From the NCBI GenBank assembly GCA_963971225.1, contig OZ020267.1, forward strand, positions 92,307,648-92,371,647: a stretch of 64,000 bases of DNA. The letters run 5' to 3'. The notes below the pieces were generated by a model that saw only the letters and a program-made list of their open reading frames with translations, was not told the DNA's origin and ran no database searches. Shown piece after piece: positions 23,240 through 34,538 of this stretch (within the stretch, counting starts at the first letter, position 1; every line of letters begins with the position of its first letter). The stretch comes from Melieria omissa. Taxonomy: Eukaryota > Arthropoda > Insecta > Diptera > Ulidiidae. A program made the position numbers and the translations under genes.

Positions 23240-23325
23240 CGCTCACGGATGTTCTCCAAGTAATCAGCAATGTAGTCCACCATACTCTTGGCGAATTCTC
23301 TAAATTCTGGTGCCTCCATGTCGAT
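23240..23325 (-). CDS. Ddc: Dopa decarboxylase, common exon with epidermal-isoform start
   Basis: An 86-nt exon after the acceptor TGCAG (ending 23326) and before GTGAGT (23239-23234). It reads ID followed by MEAPEFREFAKSMVDYIADY and LENIRER, almost identical to the Drosophila exon. The ATG at 23319-23317 is the translation start used in Drosophila when the leader exon is spliced straight to this exon (epidermal form). In the neural form the frame continues from the exon at 26115. Phases match both neighbours: phase 0 upstream, a split Arg codon downstream. This tiny exon encodes the start of the N-terminal dimer-forming helices of the decarboxylase. Confidence 0.95.
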
Positions 23326-23951
23326 CTGCATTAATCAAAAGAGATGTATGATTATTATAAAACGTATTTGTTCGAGTTTCTTGTCGAAAACAAAGCGTCA
23401 AATTGTGGGAACAGACATTAAACTCCTAACTTTCATTCCTCTAACAGCACATAGGGGGGCGCAAGAGATGAATAATGGTCATAGACCTACACTGCCATAC
23501 CCCACTGCTATCTATTTACCAGCGAATAAATCATTCTTATTATGGACTGTTTAAACGTCGAGTATACGGCTATATGTACCTGCAATCTGGGTAATTGAAT
23601 TTTATGTGTATATTAAAATTTGTTATAATGTTTTTTATTTTGTATAAATACTTTTCATACCTTTTTTATACTTTTTAATTAGTTTTATTTTACGAGCAGC
23701 TCGACACAGCATTGAAATTGAAATTCAGTTTTATCTATGGGATTTTGTTTTTATCCTTTTTAAGATCACACTTGACACCTTTTCCCCCCGTATGTTGACG
23801 TATTGTATTGTAATCTGTAAGGTTTTTTAATTCATTTTGCTCCTAATTGTAAATGCCCACACCCTCACCACACATTTAATTCCTATTTTTTAGTTGTCAT
23901 CTTTCATTGGTTGACTTGAAAATTAACTTTCTACCCGATATTATTAAGTAT

Positions 23952-24469
23952 TAGTGTCCGACCGAAACCACTTATTTCGGCCGAAACCGAATTTCGGTTT
24001 TTTTTTTAATATTCGGCGGAAACCGAAAATTTCTAGTTGAAAAAAAAATCACCATATGAAGCATTTTTTTTTCAATAAACGAATTTTACTTCATGTAAAT
24101 AAAGAACAAACAAACAAACAAACATACCATAAGTAAATAAATAGTTATTAATAAAATCAATTGATTCATTTTTTAACAATAGAAACATGAAAAATCATCC
24201 CTTACTCGCCAATATTCAAAATTAAATAATTTAAAATTATATGCTAAAAACAAAATAAGTTTATTTACATTGGTGGTATCTAAATGACTCCTGCTTTCAC
24301 TATACGTGTATATCTGCTCTGCTGCACTAAATAACTGTTCATTCGCTACACAATAAAATGTAAAAAATATTCTACAAAGTTTTGGTTTCGGCCGTCCATG
24401 CATTTTTTGGCCGAAACTGAAACCGAAACCACTTATTTGGGCCGAAACCGAATATTCGGTAGGACACTA
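23952..24469. mobile_element. hAT-like MITE with TSD TTAAGTAT (right copy split)
   Basis: Ends are TAGTGTCCGACCGAA and its mirror TTCGGTAGGACACTA. The left duplication TTAAGTAT is at 23944-23951. The right copy is interrupted after TTAA by the MITE at 24474-24713 and resumes as TTAAGTAT at 24714-24721. Many CCGAAACCGAA motifs line both termini. 518 bp, no ORF. Confidence 0.8.
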
Positions 24470-24473
24470 TTAA

Positions 24474-24713
24474 CACGTTCTACCCAGCGTGGACCACTGG
24501 CGGTCCACGGGCACTGCGCTTATCTGGCGGCGCGGACTACTGGTGGTCCACAAATGTTTATAATTTTATTTCAAAAACCATATTGGAAAGAGACAAAGTG
24601 CTAATATAAAATACAGTGCGATACGCAGTAAAAAAATGCAGCTATACGAACAACTTGTCATCTCGTGCACGCAATGCGTAGAAACATCGAAAAAATGCGC
24701 CGGGTAGAACATG
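24474..24713. mobile_element. piggyBac-like MITE, TTAA flanks
   Basis: 240 bp, with TTAA at 24470-24473 and 24714-24717. Terminal inverted repeats are CACGTTCTACCCAGCG and CATGTTCTACCCGGCG (right end reversed). It inserted into the TTAA of the older element's target duplication. No coding sequence. Confidence 0.8.
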
Positions 24714-24826
24714 TTAAGTATGAACTGAATAAGCCTGTTGGCTAAAAATTCGGAAGTAGTCTTTCTTAGGATTTTATTAAAAAAAACAGCTTTTTATTGC
24801 ATATGTTATATAAATATATGTTATAT

Positions 24827-25130
24827 GTGCGTCGGGCCGCTAGTCAAATGCGACGCTCGAACACAGGTTCACGACTCCGTTGCTGGTAATAACAAAAAAA
24901 AAAGAAACAACAATTTTTCTTTCGGCATCTGTCCTATCGGCAGGAAATGGCAAACCTTTGAAAGTAAAATTGCCTATGAAAAAGCTTCCAACTCGCCGTT
25001 CGGAATCGGCATAAAACTGTAGGTCCCTTCCACCCTTGTAAAAACTCACACGCACAACACGGATGGTTGGGGGGTAGCTAGGCCTTAGTCGCGGTATCGG
25101 GCTGTCGTTTCAGCCAGTTATTATTATTAT
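24827..25130 (+). mobile_element. SINE copy, diverged subfamily
   Basis: The body (AGGAAATGGCAAACCTTTGA, GGAATCGGCATAAAACTGTAG, GGGTAGCTAGGCCTTAG) and the tail TTATTATTATTATAAAT are recognisable. The head at 24827-24890 no longer fits a tRNA well, though a GGTTCACGACTCC remnant of the B box is visible. This and the copy at 17298 share variants (GGATGGTTG, TCGCGGTATCGGG) and so form an older subfamily. Confidence 0.75.
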
Positions 25131-26114
25131 AAATATTCATATACAAACATGTTTTTTCATATTGGGGAGACAAATAAGTTTTGAAGGATTCACAATCACA
25201 AATCGCATCGGACCATCTTTTAAATGTATTTATGTTAAAGCGTTGTTTCGCTGAAGCTTAAGCAACATACTTTCTTTATGATCTAATCATCTCAACATTT
25301 AGCAATTTCTCTGAATAAAGCTTCAAAATTAAAGCTTAATTAAATTCGAACGCATACATAATTTTTTAGTACTATCCCACTGTGATAAAAAATAAATATA
25401 ACAAGATGCCGTTTTTTTTGTTAGTGATTAATCATTCATAATCATGATCTTGTAACAAAAATTGGGGATGAAACGTATGCCATCTAATCATGATAATTTC
25501 CATGTTGATTTTATGTAAGTTATACTAATAGCTTGCTGGGTTTTAAATGATCGCATAAACTAAAATATTCAAAAGGAAATGGTTAAACGATAAATTGAAA
25601 TTTGGTGAAGTTTATAAATTAAATATAAGAATACACTATGAAATGGATTCATTTATTAAATGTACTTAGGAATCGAGTTTAAGAATGTGTTGAAATGTTG
25701 ATAAAAAGGACATTCAACAATCGAGTCATCAATATTGTCAAAAATATATTTCGTACATGTAACAGTTTAGTGGTCATGTCATGTCGAATTGTCGCAGCCA
25801 AACATAGATTGCTGGAAAACCAAATCACCGATGGCGATGATGATTGGATATTTTCACTTTCTACTGATTCGTACACGAATCGATGATCGTGTATGATAAT
25901 TACTAAAATACCGACCACTGTCGTTATCGTTGGTCTGTCATTATGGTTTTTGCATGATCCTGATCTATTAAGAAAAATTGGAGATCGACATATCACGATC
26001 AAGCCTGTAATTATGATTTTTTATGTGGACAAACTTCAATATGGGAAATTATGTGATCAAGAGTGTGCAAATACGAAGACAATTTGTAATATTATCAAAA
26101 AAGCACTTACTTAC

Positions 26115-26213
26115 CGACACCGAAGGATCCAACTTATCCTCTTGTTTGTTGGATTTAAATGTTGATGTATTCAGATCAACCGTTCCCAAAGTATGATTCA
26201 TGTTAGTGCGGCT
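26115..26213 (-). CDS. Ddc: Dopa decarboxylase, neural-isoform N-terminal exon
   Basis: On the minus strand ATG at 26201-26199 opens a 29-codon stretch starting MNHTLGTVDLNTSTF and ending KLDPSVS, directly followed by GTAAGT. Joined to the next exon it gives KLDPSVS-ID-MEAPEF, the same junction as the Drosophila CNS isoform (KLDPKVS-IDMEAPEF). The first half is poorly conserved, as expected for this variable leader. An acceptor CGATTAG precedes an untranslated lead of about 12 nt, so the exon likely starts at 26213. In Drosophila its inclusion is tissue-specific splicing; the same is inferred here. Confidence 0.88.
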
Positions 26214-26582
26214 CTAATCGATTATAATTAGCTAGCATAGTTTACAATGAAATTAGTGCATATTATTAATAGAGTTGTTTTTGTTGTTAGTGCATGTATC
26301 TAGCGTAAACTAAATTTGGACAAAATCAGCCAGCACAGACAACACAAACCGAAAACCCTCACCATATTAAAATTTACAGGCGACTGGAATATTCAGTTCT
26401 CCCAAAAAGTAACCAAATTTGCCATAAGGAGAGGTAAAGAGAGGTGAAAGAACGATTATGATTTTGCTATACTTAGTAAATATTGATGGAAATTGAGCGT
26501 GATCTCTCAAACAACAGTTAGTTTACCGTGAGCTGCTGCATCCAATAATTTAAAGTAGTAGCACCATACTTACTTTTTTTAA

Positions 26583-26823
26583 CCGTAGATCGAGCTTCAA
26601 ACAATTTAAGGAATCCTATGCTATGTATACAAAGCAGAAAATTATAAACTTTTCAATTTTCTCAAGACCTCTTTCTTACAAAAGTGTGAAAGCTGGTTTT
26701 AAACAAGCATAATCCCAACACAAACAAAGTCATAAGAATGGTTCAATTAATTATATACTGAAAAAAGGTATAATAAAACAAAAAACTAAATGTATCATTT
26801 TTGATACAAAGCTCGATCTACGG
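26583..26823. mobile_element. piggyBac-like MITE, TTAA flanks
   Basis: 241 bp between TTAA at 26579-26582 and 26824-26827. The inverted ends CCGTAGATCGAGCTT and AAGCTCGATCTACGG match perfectly over 15 bp. No ORF. It lies between the inferred Ddc leader exon and the neural exon. Confidence 0.8.
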
Positions 26824-27116
26824 TTAAACAGGTTCCCAGCAAATAATTTTCAAGTTTATACTGAAATTTCATTCTGTGTCAAAACAGCTAATAAAAATTT
26901 AAATGTAAAATTTACAGTATTGTGTCGAAAAATCTACAAAATATGTATACAGGTCGATATTATTTTCAATTGAACCATGAACTGGTCAAATCAGTCCACT
27001 AAACCAGGGCATCACGATTTTTTACAACGTACGAATCTATTGAACTAAGAGTTTAAAAAAAAAATGTTAAAAAAGGGGACAAAGATTTATGTGAAAGCAA
27101 CAAAATTAATAAAAAG

Positions 27117-27350
27117 GCAACCGCCTTGACTCAGCTGGTTGGGCGGTGGGCCGCCCTTTCAGCCTTTGAGAGTAAAATTGTTTATCAAAAAGTTCTTAGC
27201 CGCCCTCCGGAATCGCTAGGTCCCTTTCATCCGTGTACAAAGTCACACGTACAATTCGAATCATTTCGGAAAACTATATACACATTTAGTATGAAGGCAT
27301 ATCTAAATACCCAGAACACACGTAAATTATTATTATTAATTAATTCATTA
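27117..27350 (+). mobile_element. Degenerate SINE copy
   Basis: AACCGCCTTGACTCAGCTGG resembles the tRNA-like head and A box. CTTTGAGAGTAAAATTG, CGGAATCGCTAGGTCCCTTTC and CACACGTACAATTCGAAT follow in SINE order, ending in TTATTATTATTAATTAATTC. Much shorter and more diverged than other copies, with internal deletions. A further scrap (GAGAAAAGTAAAATTGTCTATGAAA-like, then TTATTATTATTATT) is at 29307-29350. Confidence 0.6.
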
Positions 27351-27883
27351 TTATTGTTGCAGAATACGTTCACTATTAACTAATTCAGTAAACTTAAAGT
27401 GTAATTATGGGCAAATATTTGCCTTCCTAGCGAGCAAGTTATTGTGCTTTCACGTCGGTGCATTATGCCAATTCTGATATTTGTGCTTACGAAATTAGCT
27501 GTCCGCGAGCGAATTAAGTAGAGACGTGCGAGTGCGTAGTAAAACACTTGAATTGGGCGACTTGAACTTGTTGACGGCCTTGGATTGCATTCAACTAGTA
27601 CAAGAACGTAAGAATACTAACAGCTATTCATGTGTGCATACTCACTTGAACGTAAGTATTTATGGATCTGTTATTTGCACTCGTGCCCATGTGTGTGTGT
27701 GCACGTATCTATACATCTACATGCATTACACAATTTCGAAGAAGACCATCACATTACGCCAAATCACCCTTCCCCAAACGTGTCTATACAGATAGTTTTG
27801 TATCAAAAGGTTCTACGCTTTTCATTTACTCAAGGTGGCGCTACGTATGCCGTACTTTTGTTGGTTACTTTTTTAACACTTAC

Positions 27884-28002
27884 CACTTAAGCTTTACTGC
27901 TAGGAAGTTAGGTCACACGAATTGGCACTAAATCCCAAATGCACCGTTCGCTTATGAACACAATAATAGTGTATTTAACTTCAGCACGCGCGTTTATCAA
28001 CT
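27884..28002 (-). other. Ddc: Candidate Ddc leader exon (5' UTR)
   Basis: In Drosophila Ddc begins with a noncoding leader exon spliced to either of the two N-terminal exons. Here a donor GTAAGTGTT starts at 27883 on the minus strand, 119 nt downstream of the candidate start site at 28002. There is no coding requirement to confirm it. Size and arrangement fit, but similar chance combinations are common in 2 kb of sequence, so this is an inference. Confidence 0.35.
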
Positions 28003-28035
28003 GAGCGCACGACAGTGATTCGAGCGGCATTTAAA
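28000..28035 (-). promoter_or_regulatory. Ddc: Candidate Ddc core promoter: TATA-like box and initiator
   Basis: On the minus strand TTTAAAT (28035-28029) stands 33 bp ahead of the A in TCAGTT (28004-27999), a match to the insect initiator TCAKTY. Spacing is close to the usual TATA-initiator distance. The surrounding sequence is less AT-rich than the flanks. Confidence 0.33.
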
Positions 28036-30240
28036 GCAAAAAACCCAACCAGGACCGGTTCAGCAGTCGATTCCGCACTCCGCATTGCTGGCGTTGTGCG
28101 AGAATATGTATGTAAAAGGGCGATGTGATTTTTAATCGCAACTGCGTCTTTGCACACGATCCGGTGGTTTGCTACGGTCATAAACTAATAAGCTACAGCT
28201 TATAGTGTTAACGTATAGAGCTACGTCGTAGATGTCCTTTACATGTGGCAATCGCGCCTTCCCGTTGATCAAACGCAAGCAACAGCCACTCCTGTCTAAA
28301 ACTTGCTTATTAAATAGACGTCACAATAAGGCCAGGTTATGGTAAAGATAGCATTTAAGGTTATGTTGCTAGAATGGAGCCGCCTCTCTGAAAGGTCAGT
28401 GAAAAATCCAGCCCTGTACAAGTATCTGTATTGTTGCACACCACTTGCGGTGTCCTCGGCGCTACATTTACACCTTGAAATTCGGTGGTAACGTTGATTC
28501 TTGACACACGCCTATTTCGTCCAATCGCGCGACAATCCATTTACATAGTTGCAGCACACATTCGTACAGTGTTTTTGCATTAAAGCGCTCACTAAAATAA
28601 GTTGTCTTCCCACTTGTGAATTACGCGAGAGCGAGCTGCAAACGTGCATTAATCAGATCGAACGTAGGGGAGCATGAATTGAACACAGCAGCAGTAGCTC
28701 AGAGTACGCATTTTGCTTATTAGCTTAGTTATTCCACTTTGTGATTTTTTTACTCTCGTGTGTGTGTGTGTGTGTGTGTATCTGCCAACGAAGTTAACTG
28801 CTTTGGCCCCAAGTTTTGTCGTAGTATTCGTAGTGACGCAAGCACACCACGTTGGGGGTTTCCTCAACCTAACGTATTGACCGAAAGCAAAGCGGCAACT
28901 GCCAGTGAATCACTTTTCTGCGCTCAGAACCAGTCCAGTACGGGGATGCTGCGCTCGCCATTGTTGCTGTTACGCATAACTCAGTAAACTGTCAGCTGCC
29001 TCTCCGTCACCTTCTCCATCTGACATTTTAGCACTTGTGAAGCAACAGATTTTTATGCAAATTTCAATGACCTGTTGATAAGGGAAGTAAGAAATCCACC
29101 CACCCATTATGTGGGAAAAGCTCTCAGTTTCAAGTTCTCATTCTCAAGCATCTCAAGTATCTGTTCATCAATAACGCAATTACACTGGGAAAAAAGTTAT
29201 ATATTGTATATTCTAATTCTCATGAGTATTGACGTTATCTGATTTAGCCAAAGCCAATTAAAGAATAAAATGTTTTTCAATCCAAAGCGAAACATTTTCA
29301 TTCAGAGAGAAAAGTAAAATTGTCTATGAAAGCCGTTATTATTATTATTTTGTGACTATTATTTTTTGAGCAAAAAAAAATTTTCTCATTTCTCATACTC
29401 ATAATGTACACTACCACATCCTTCTAACTTAATTATTATCTTATCTATTTTTAAAAAAAATTTATTACAAAATATGAAAGCAAGACATTTTATGGAAACC
29501 TAGGATCACATGGTCTACTTGAAGCAGTTCCTACCATGGTACAATCATGTTCAGGTAATTTCATTCGATCAAATTTAAAAGTCAGTTGTTTTTTGACAAA
29601 TAAGAAGAAAATCTTAATGATGCAGAAAAAAGTATGAACGGTAGGAAATTTATTCAGAAATAGTAGTTGGTAGTAGTTGCAGTTAATTTTAACAATTTTG
29701 TTCAGCAAATTGAACCACATACAATATGGCTCGTCATGCAAATTATAGATTTTTTGCAAGATCGTACGAATCGCCTGCACCTAGCAGCCAAATCACACCA
29801 CGACTCGCACATTTAGTCTTTAAGAACCACGCAAATTGTACACATCTACTTTTAATAACTACTGTCGGTCACCGCGCAAACATTTAGAAAAATGTCTTCT
29901 TACAATTAATATTATTATTATTAATGCTTATAGTATTTTATAATCTAACTGATAGCCGTAAAGTTACAGCCATATTGCTAAAATGAAAAGAATAGTGGAA
30001 AACATTTACATATTTCTCATTTCACAATTTTCTTTTTATCTGCCTTTTTAAAACTACCTGTATTTTCTTTTTGTATCATGGTTCCTACAACAGTAAATTC
30101 TATATGCTTTTTTGGTTTAAAAAATAAAACAATTACTTTAGTTATTAAAAAAAAAATTATTTACCCTGTGTATGTACATTTAAAAAACACTTTTCTAAAA
30201 ATCAGTGTGTATTATTGTTTTAGAAAACGTCATTTTTTAC
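28003..30240. other. Ddc upstream flank, noncoding
   Basis: No gene or clear repeat apart from the (GT)n tract and SINE scrap. The first kilobase upstream of the candidate promoter is where Ddc epidermal and neural enhancers would be expected by analogy with Drosophila; I cannot identify individual sites. Confidence 0.4.
28757..28780 (+). repeat. (GT)n microsatellite
   Basis: About ten GT units following CTCTCGTG, in the Ddc upstream flank. Confidence 0.9.
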
Positions 30241-30785
30241 TTTTTTTTTTTAAACAGGAACAAACACGCAGGGGAAGACCTCTATTAATGCGAAGCATTG
30301 CGTTGGTTCAGGAAGGATATAAAGGTTAAGAGATAGGGTTATGAGTGAAGTGGTTATGGACTCTTGCCTTGAACCCATCGAGATCATAAGTGCTGGGGAA
30401 AATATCCGCAGGGAGACCATTCCACAGCCGCGCTGTACGGGCCAGAAACGAACTTTCCCTGTAGTGCGTAGTGCGCTGGAACATCGTTTCGACGTGGAAT
30501 GCATTGGCGCCAGTGTTCAAACGGGTTGCCAGGGGGAATACCCGGAGAGATGGCATCAAGCTGCTCATCTCCACTGAGCAGTTATCGAAAAAGTATCGGT
30601 AAAATAACACCACACATGCCACGTTTCGACGATGCTCCAGGGAGTCAATAGAGCTGGATGCCCTACTGTCCCCTATAAGTTTAATCGCACGGCTTTGCAC
30701 CCGATCGAGGAACTCCAAATGGGTTTTTGAAGCCCCCGCCCAGAGGTGCGAGTTAAACTCCATTTTAGGTCGGATATATTTTATT

Positions 30786-33540
30786 TATTTATTTAGAAAG
30801 TCTTTGAACAAATCTTACAGACTAATTAACAAAATGGAACTTAAGCTTAAAACTTAAACAGGAAAGTGATAGTAAACAAAGGAAATGAACAAGGGTTTAG
30901 ATACAGATAAATCAAACGTTGAAAAGGTCGACAACGCATTTATCTCGGCTAAGGCTCGAGAAATAGGAGCGTTACTACCATAACGCGTCCTAGAGAACTC
31001 AACAGAAAAAGGGGAATTATGTCTGAGGGAGCGGGATGGCACATTGAAAGCTATTTTGGACAAGAGAGAGGGGCAATCAATATTCCCATTGACTATATCA
31101 AAAATGAAAGCCATGGCAATGACAGACCTCCTGGTTTCAAGTGATTTTAAACCAAGCAGAAGACATCTAGACCTGTAAGGAGACTGGGGCTCAGAAAAAC
31201 GAATGGAGCGAAGGGCAAACTTTAGGAAAATACGTTGAATACGCTCTAAGCGATTAGAATGCGACGCATGATAAGGCCTCCAGTTGAAAGCAGCATACTC
31301 TAGTCTGGACCTAACAAAAGTAGTATACAAGAGCTTGAGCGTATAGGGATTGGAAAAGGAGGAAGAATTGCGGACAAAACCTAACATAGAGTAGGCACGT
31401 GAGACAATGCGGTTAACATGGGAGGTGAAGCTAAACTTTGAATCGAAGACAACGCCCAGATCCTTGATCTCAGCCACCTTTACTAACATTGTGCCATCAA
31501 TTTCAAATGAAGTTTTTACCGTAAGTTGAATGAAAAAGTCGAAAAAGTTGAATGAAAGCATTTGCTGACATTTAAGCATAAACGATTTTTTCTGCACCAC
31601 GCGAGGACATTATTGAGATCGGACTGGATGTTTAAAGAATCAGACGAAGTACGGACAACGGAGAAAATCTTCAAGTCATCGGCATAGAGCAGAAAGTTGG
31701 AGAAGGAAAAGCACGCACTGATGTCATTTATGAAAAGAATAAAGAACAAAGGGCCTAAAATACTTCCCTGCGGGACTCCAGAAGTGGCAACAAAAGGCTT
31801 AGAGGTGGCATGATCAACAACAACAATACACTGTCGGTTGCTTAAATAGGATCTGATCCATTCCAGGAAAACTGAATGAAACCCCAAAATTGACATCTTT
31901 AACAGGAGTAGGTCATGTGAAATTTTGTCGAAAGCTTTAGAGAAATCGGTGTAGATTGTGTCCACTTGAGAATTATTCTGAAATGCAGAGAAACAGTAAT
32001 TGCTAAAGGCTGCAAGATTAGTGACAGTTGAGCGGGACGAGACAAAACCATGCTGGTTAGGTGAGATTAAGCTCTTTACAGCAAAGTACAATTTCTCCTT
32101 GATTATGCCTTCAAAAAGTTTCGAAACCGTGGAGAGCTTAGAGATTGGGCGGTAATTAGAGACGTCGTTTTTATTCCCGCTTTTAAAAATAGGAGTAATT
32201 GCCGCTAATTTCCAATCATCAATGAAAACACCAGAGGAAAGCGACATATTGAACATTAAAAGTAGAGGGTAAACTAGCGAGGGACAGTTCTTCAGGAGAA
32301 TGGGTGAAAGACCATCGGCATCGGTTTGTGTTGATGGTTTCAAACGTTTGATACCACTAAGCACGTCACTTGGCGATAGAGTTAGGGAACCGAAATTGAT
32401 TGATGAATCAGATTTAAAGGAAAAGTGGCTACTGGACGAAGAATCCGAAACGAAATTAGAAAAGAAGAAGTCCGCAAAGAGATCTGCAGCCTCTGGAGCA
32501 GAACTGGCGGACTTATCTCTGAAGAAGACAGACGAGGGAATAGATGAGCTATTATTTTTGGAATTAATAAATCGCCAAAAAGCCTTAGGGTTGGTATTGA
32601 TGTTGGCTTCAAAGTTGGAAATATAATTGCGATACAAAAATTTATTGAGGCAGTTAAAATCCTTCTGGGCACCAAGAAACTTAAGATAGTAGAAATTACT
32701 AAAACTTTGCCTGTATAATCGGAATATTATCAACACAAAACATATAAACTTTAGATTTGAAAGCAGAGAAGCATTCAGAGACATCAAAGCTCGCAAAAAG
32801 AATATTCCAGTCAACATCAAGGAGCAAATGATTCAGAGTGGGAAAGTCAGCAAGGGAGAAATTGAAAGAGGGTCTAGATGCTTGTCGGAGGGCGAGAAAG
32901 GGGACAGACATTCAAACAAACTAAAATTAACATTAACACTAAGGAAAATTAGATCTAAGATTCTACCCAATTTGTTATAAAGGCCATTAATTTGATGGAG
33001 GTCTAGACTCAGAAAGGAATCTATATCGTATAATTCCAATGGGGAATTTACATTAGACGGAATAAGGGAGGTGACATCATTTGCAGTAGACCACTTGACA
33101 TTACAGAGATTATAGTCACCGAGAATACAAATATGGTTATCGCCAATCTTGTCGGTGACTAAGGAAACAATATTGTCGACATGAGATTTGTACAGAGAGT
33201 AAGCACTATCCGGAGGAATATAAGAAACACAGAGAAAGAGAAAACCAGAAGAACCTTTGATACGAACACAAAGCTGGTCAAGAATTAAATCCTCATCATC
33301 GAGTGTAAAACGCGAAGCCTGGAAACAGCGCTTAACAGCGATCAAGACCCCGCCACTTCTGGAGCAGCCAGTTTTAGCCGCATCTCTGTCTTTTCGAAAA
33401 ACGTCGTACACATTAGCACCAAAAAATTCATGATCGAAAAAATTCGCGTTCAGCCATGTTTCCACAAAAACGAAGACGTCGTACTCCTGGAGAGAGCTGA
33501 ACAGGAACAATTTTGAGGATTTGGTTCTAAGGCCCGATAT
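30786..33540 (-). mobile_element. LINE A (CR1/Jockey-type), 5'-truncated, inside LINE B
   Basis: Flanked by 10-bp duplications GATATATTTT (about 30775-30784 and 33536-33545), with an (AAAT)n tail at 30780-30800. The 5' end lies at the beginning of the endonuclease domain. Removing it brings the two LINE B coding pieces back into one frame, so it is the younger element. Confidence 0.85.
30854..33540 (-). pseudogene. LINE A ORF2: endonuclease, reverse transcriptase, C-terminal region
   Basis: Minus strand, from the right: endonuclease at 33540-32840 (VFVFVETWLN, GGVLIAVKRCF, ICILGDYNLCNVKW). A frameshifted linker follows. RT is at 32690-31600 with SNYRPISKLSTVSKLFE, DFSKAFDKISHDLLL, GVPQGSILGPLFFILFIND and catalytic LLYADDLKIF. 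The thumb and C-terminal part are at 31600-30854 (DLGVVFDSKFSF, RSRLEYAAFNWRPYH). Two or three frameshifts, few stops. No RNase H. A different family from LINE B, though of the same general type. Confidence 0.88.
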
Positions 33541-34324
33541 ATTTTGAAAGTAAATAGGTAGTATAAATAATGCGGAGATCGGAAGCCGAGGCACTTGGCT
33601 GCTTCTTTCGACACGCCAAAAATATGATCGTTCCAACGAAGATCGTTCTTAATGGACATGCCCAGAACATCAAGAGCTGCCGATTCCGCAATATCCACAC
33701 CACCCATAACCAGGGATATGTTGGGATGTGGGGAGACTCGCTTGTGGGATAACAGGCAACTTTGGGTCTTGCGGGGATTAAAATCGACCCTGTTCGCTTG
33801 ACCCCACTTGGAGATTGTTTGTAGGTCGCTATTAAGTGTGTCATTCACACGGCGCCGTTCTCTCTTAATCTCCACAGAGCTGGGACGCTTTGTGAAAGAG
33901 TATGAATGACAAATGGTGCTGTCATCCGCAAACGAGTAGATGGGATTCTTCGTCGCCGACAACAGGTAGTTGATGAAGATCAGGAAAAGGGTTGGAGAAA
34001 GGACCGAACCCTGCGGCACTCCCGCGCTAAGGGAATGCTTTTCCGAGGCTATGCCGTCTATTACAACACGAATAGAGCGATCATAGAGGAAGCTCGTTAT
34101 CCACCGAGAGAAGATACTACCGACACCATAGGCAATCAATTTTGACACGAGTGCTTTATGCCACACCCGGTCAAAGGCCTTGGAAATATCTAATGCAACA
34201 ACCTTGCTTTCACCGAGGTTTAGAATGCTATGGTTCCATTTCTCGGTGAGGACCGCCATAAGGTCTCCCGTCGATCGCTGTCTTCGAAAGCCGTATTCAG
34301 CAGTCTATTGTGCTCTAGATACTT

Positions 34325-34538
34325 TATTTATTTATTTATTATTTAATAGTATTTGTACAAGTAAGACTGAGTCTTTTATAGTACATCAGTTTGAGTGGAT
34401 TAAACATGAATAATAACAATTTTAGCTTAAATTAATACAATATAGTTACAAACAGAAGAAGGAAAATTGAAAGTGGAGGCTCAGAAAAGTGAAAATATAG
34501 AGATAGATGTAAGTTGATGAATACATAAACACAAGAGG
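34325..34538 (-). mobile_element. Short LINE 3' end with (AAAT)n tail, inside LINE B
   Basis: 214 bp flanked by GATACTT (34318-34324 and 34539-34545). It has an (AAAT)n tail at 34325-34345 and no coding sequence. A severely 5'-truncated insertion of a LINE with a tail like that of LINE A. Removing it joins the LINE B RT codons on either side (a VKYLEH-like run). Confidence 0.8.

Larger units (their letters stand above)
23326..26114 (-). other. Ddc: Ddc intron between neural N-terminal exon and common exon
   Basis: Donor GTAAGT at 26114-26109 and acceptor ending at 23326 delimit a 2.8-kb intron. It contains the hAT-like element at 23952, the TTAA MITE at 24474 and the SINE at 24827. Parts outside these (23326-23943, 25131-26114) show no further features. 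Confidence 0.85.

Noticed and set aside
25440..26060. Possible inverted repeat around ATCATGATC motifs
   Set aside because: Only short scattered matches; no continuous arms could be established by eye.
28760..28987. Cys/Val-rich peptide from 28760
   Set aside because: It is generated by the (GT)n repeat.
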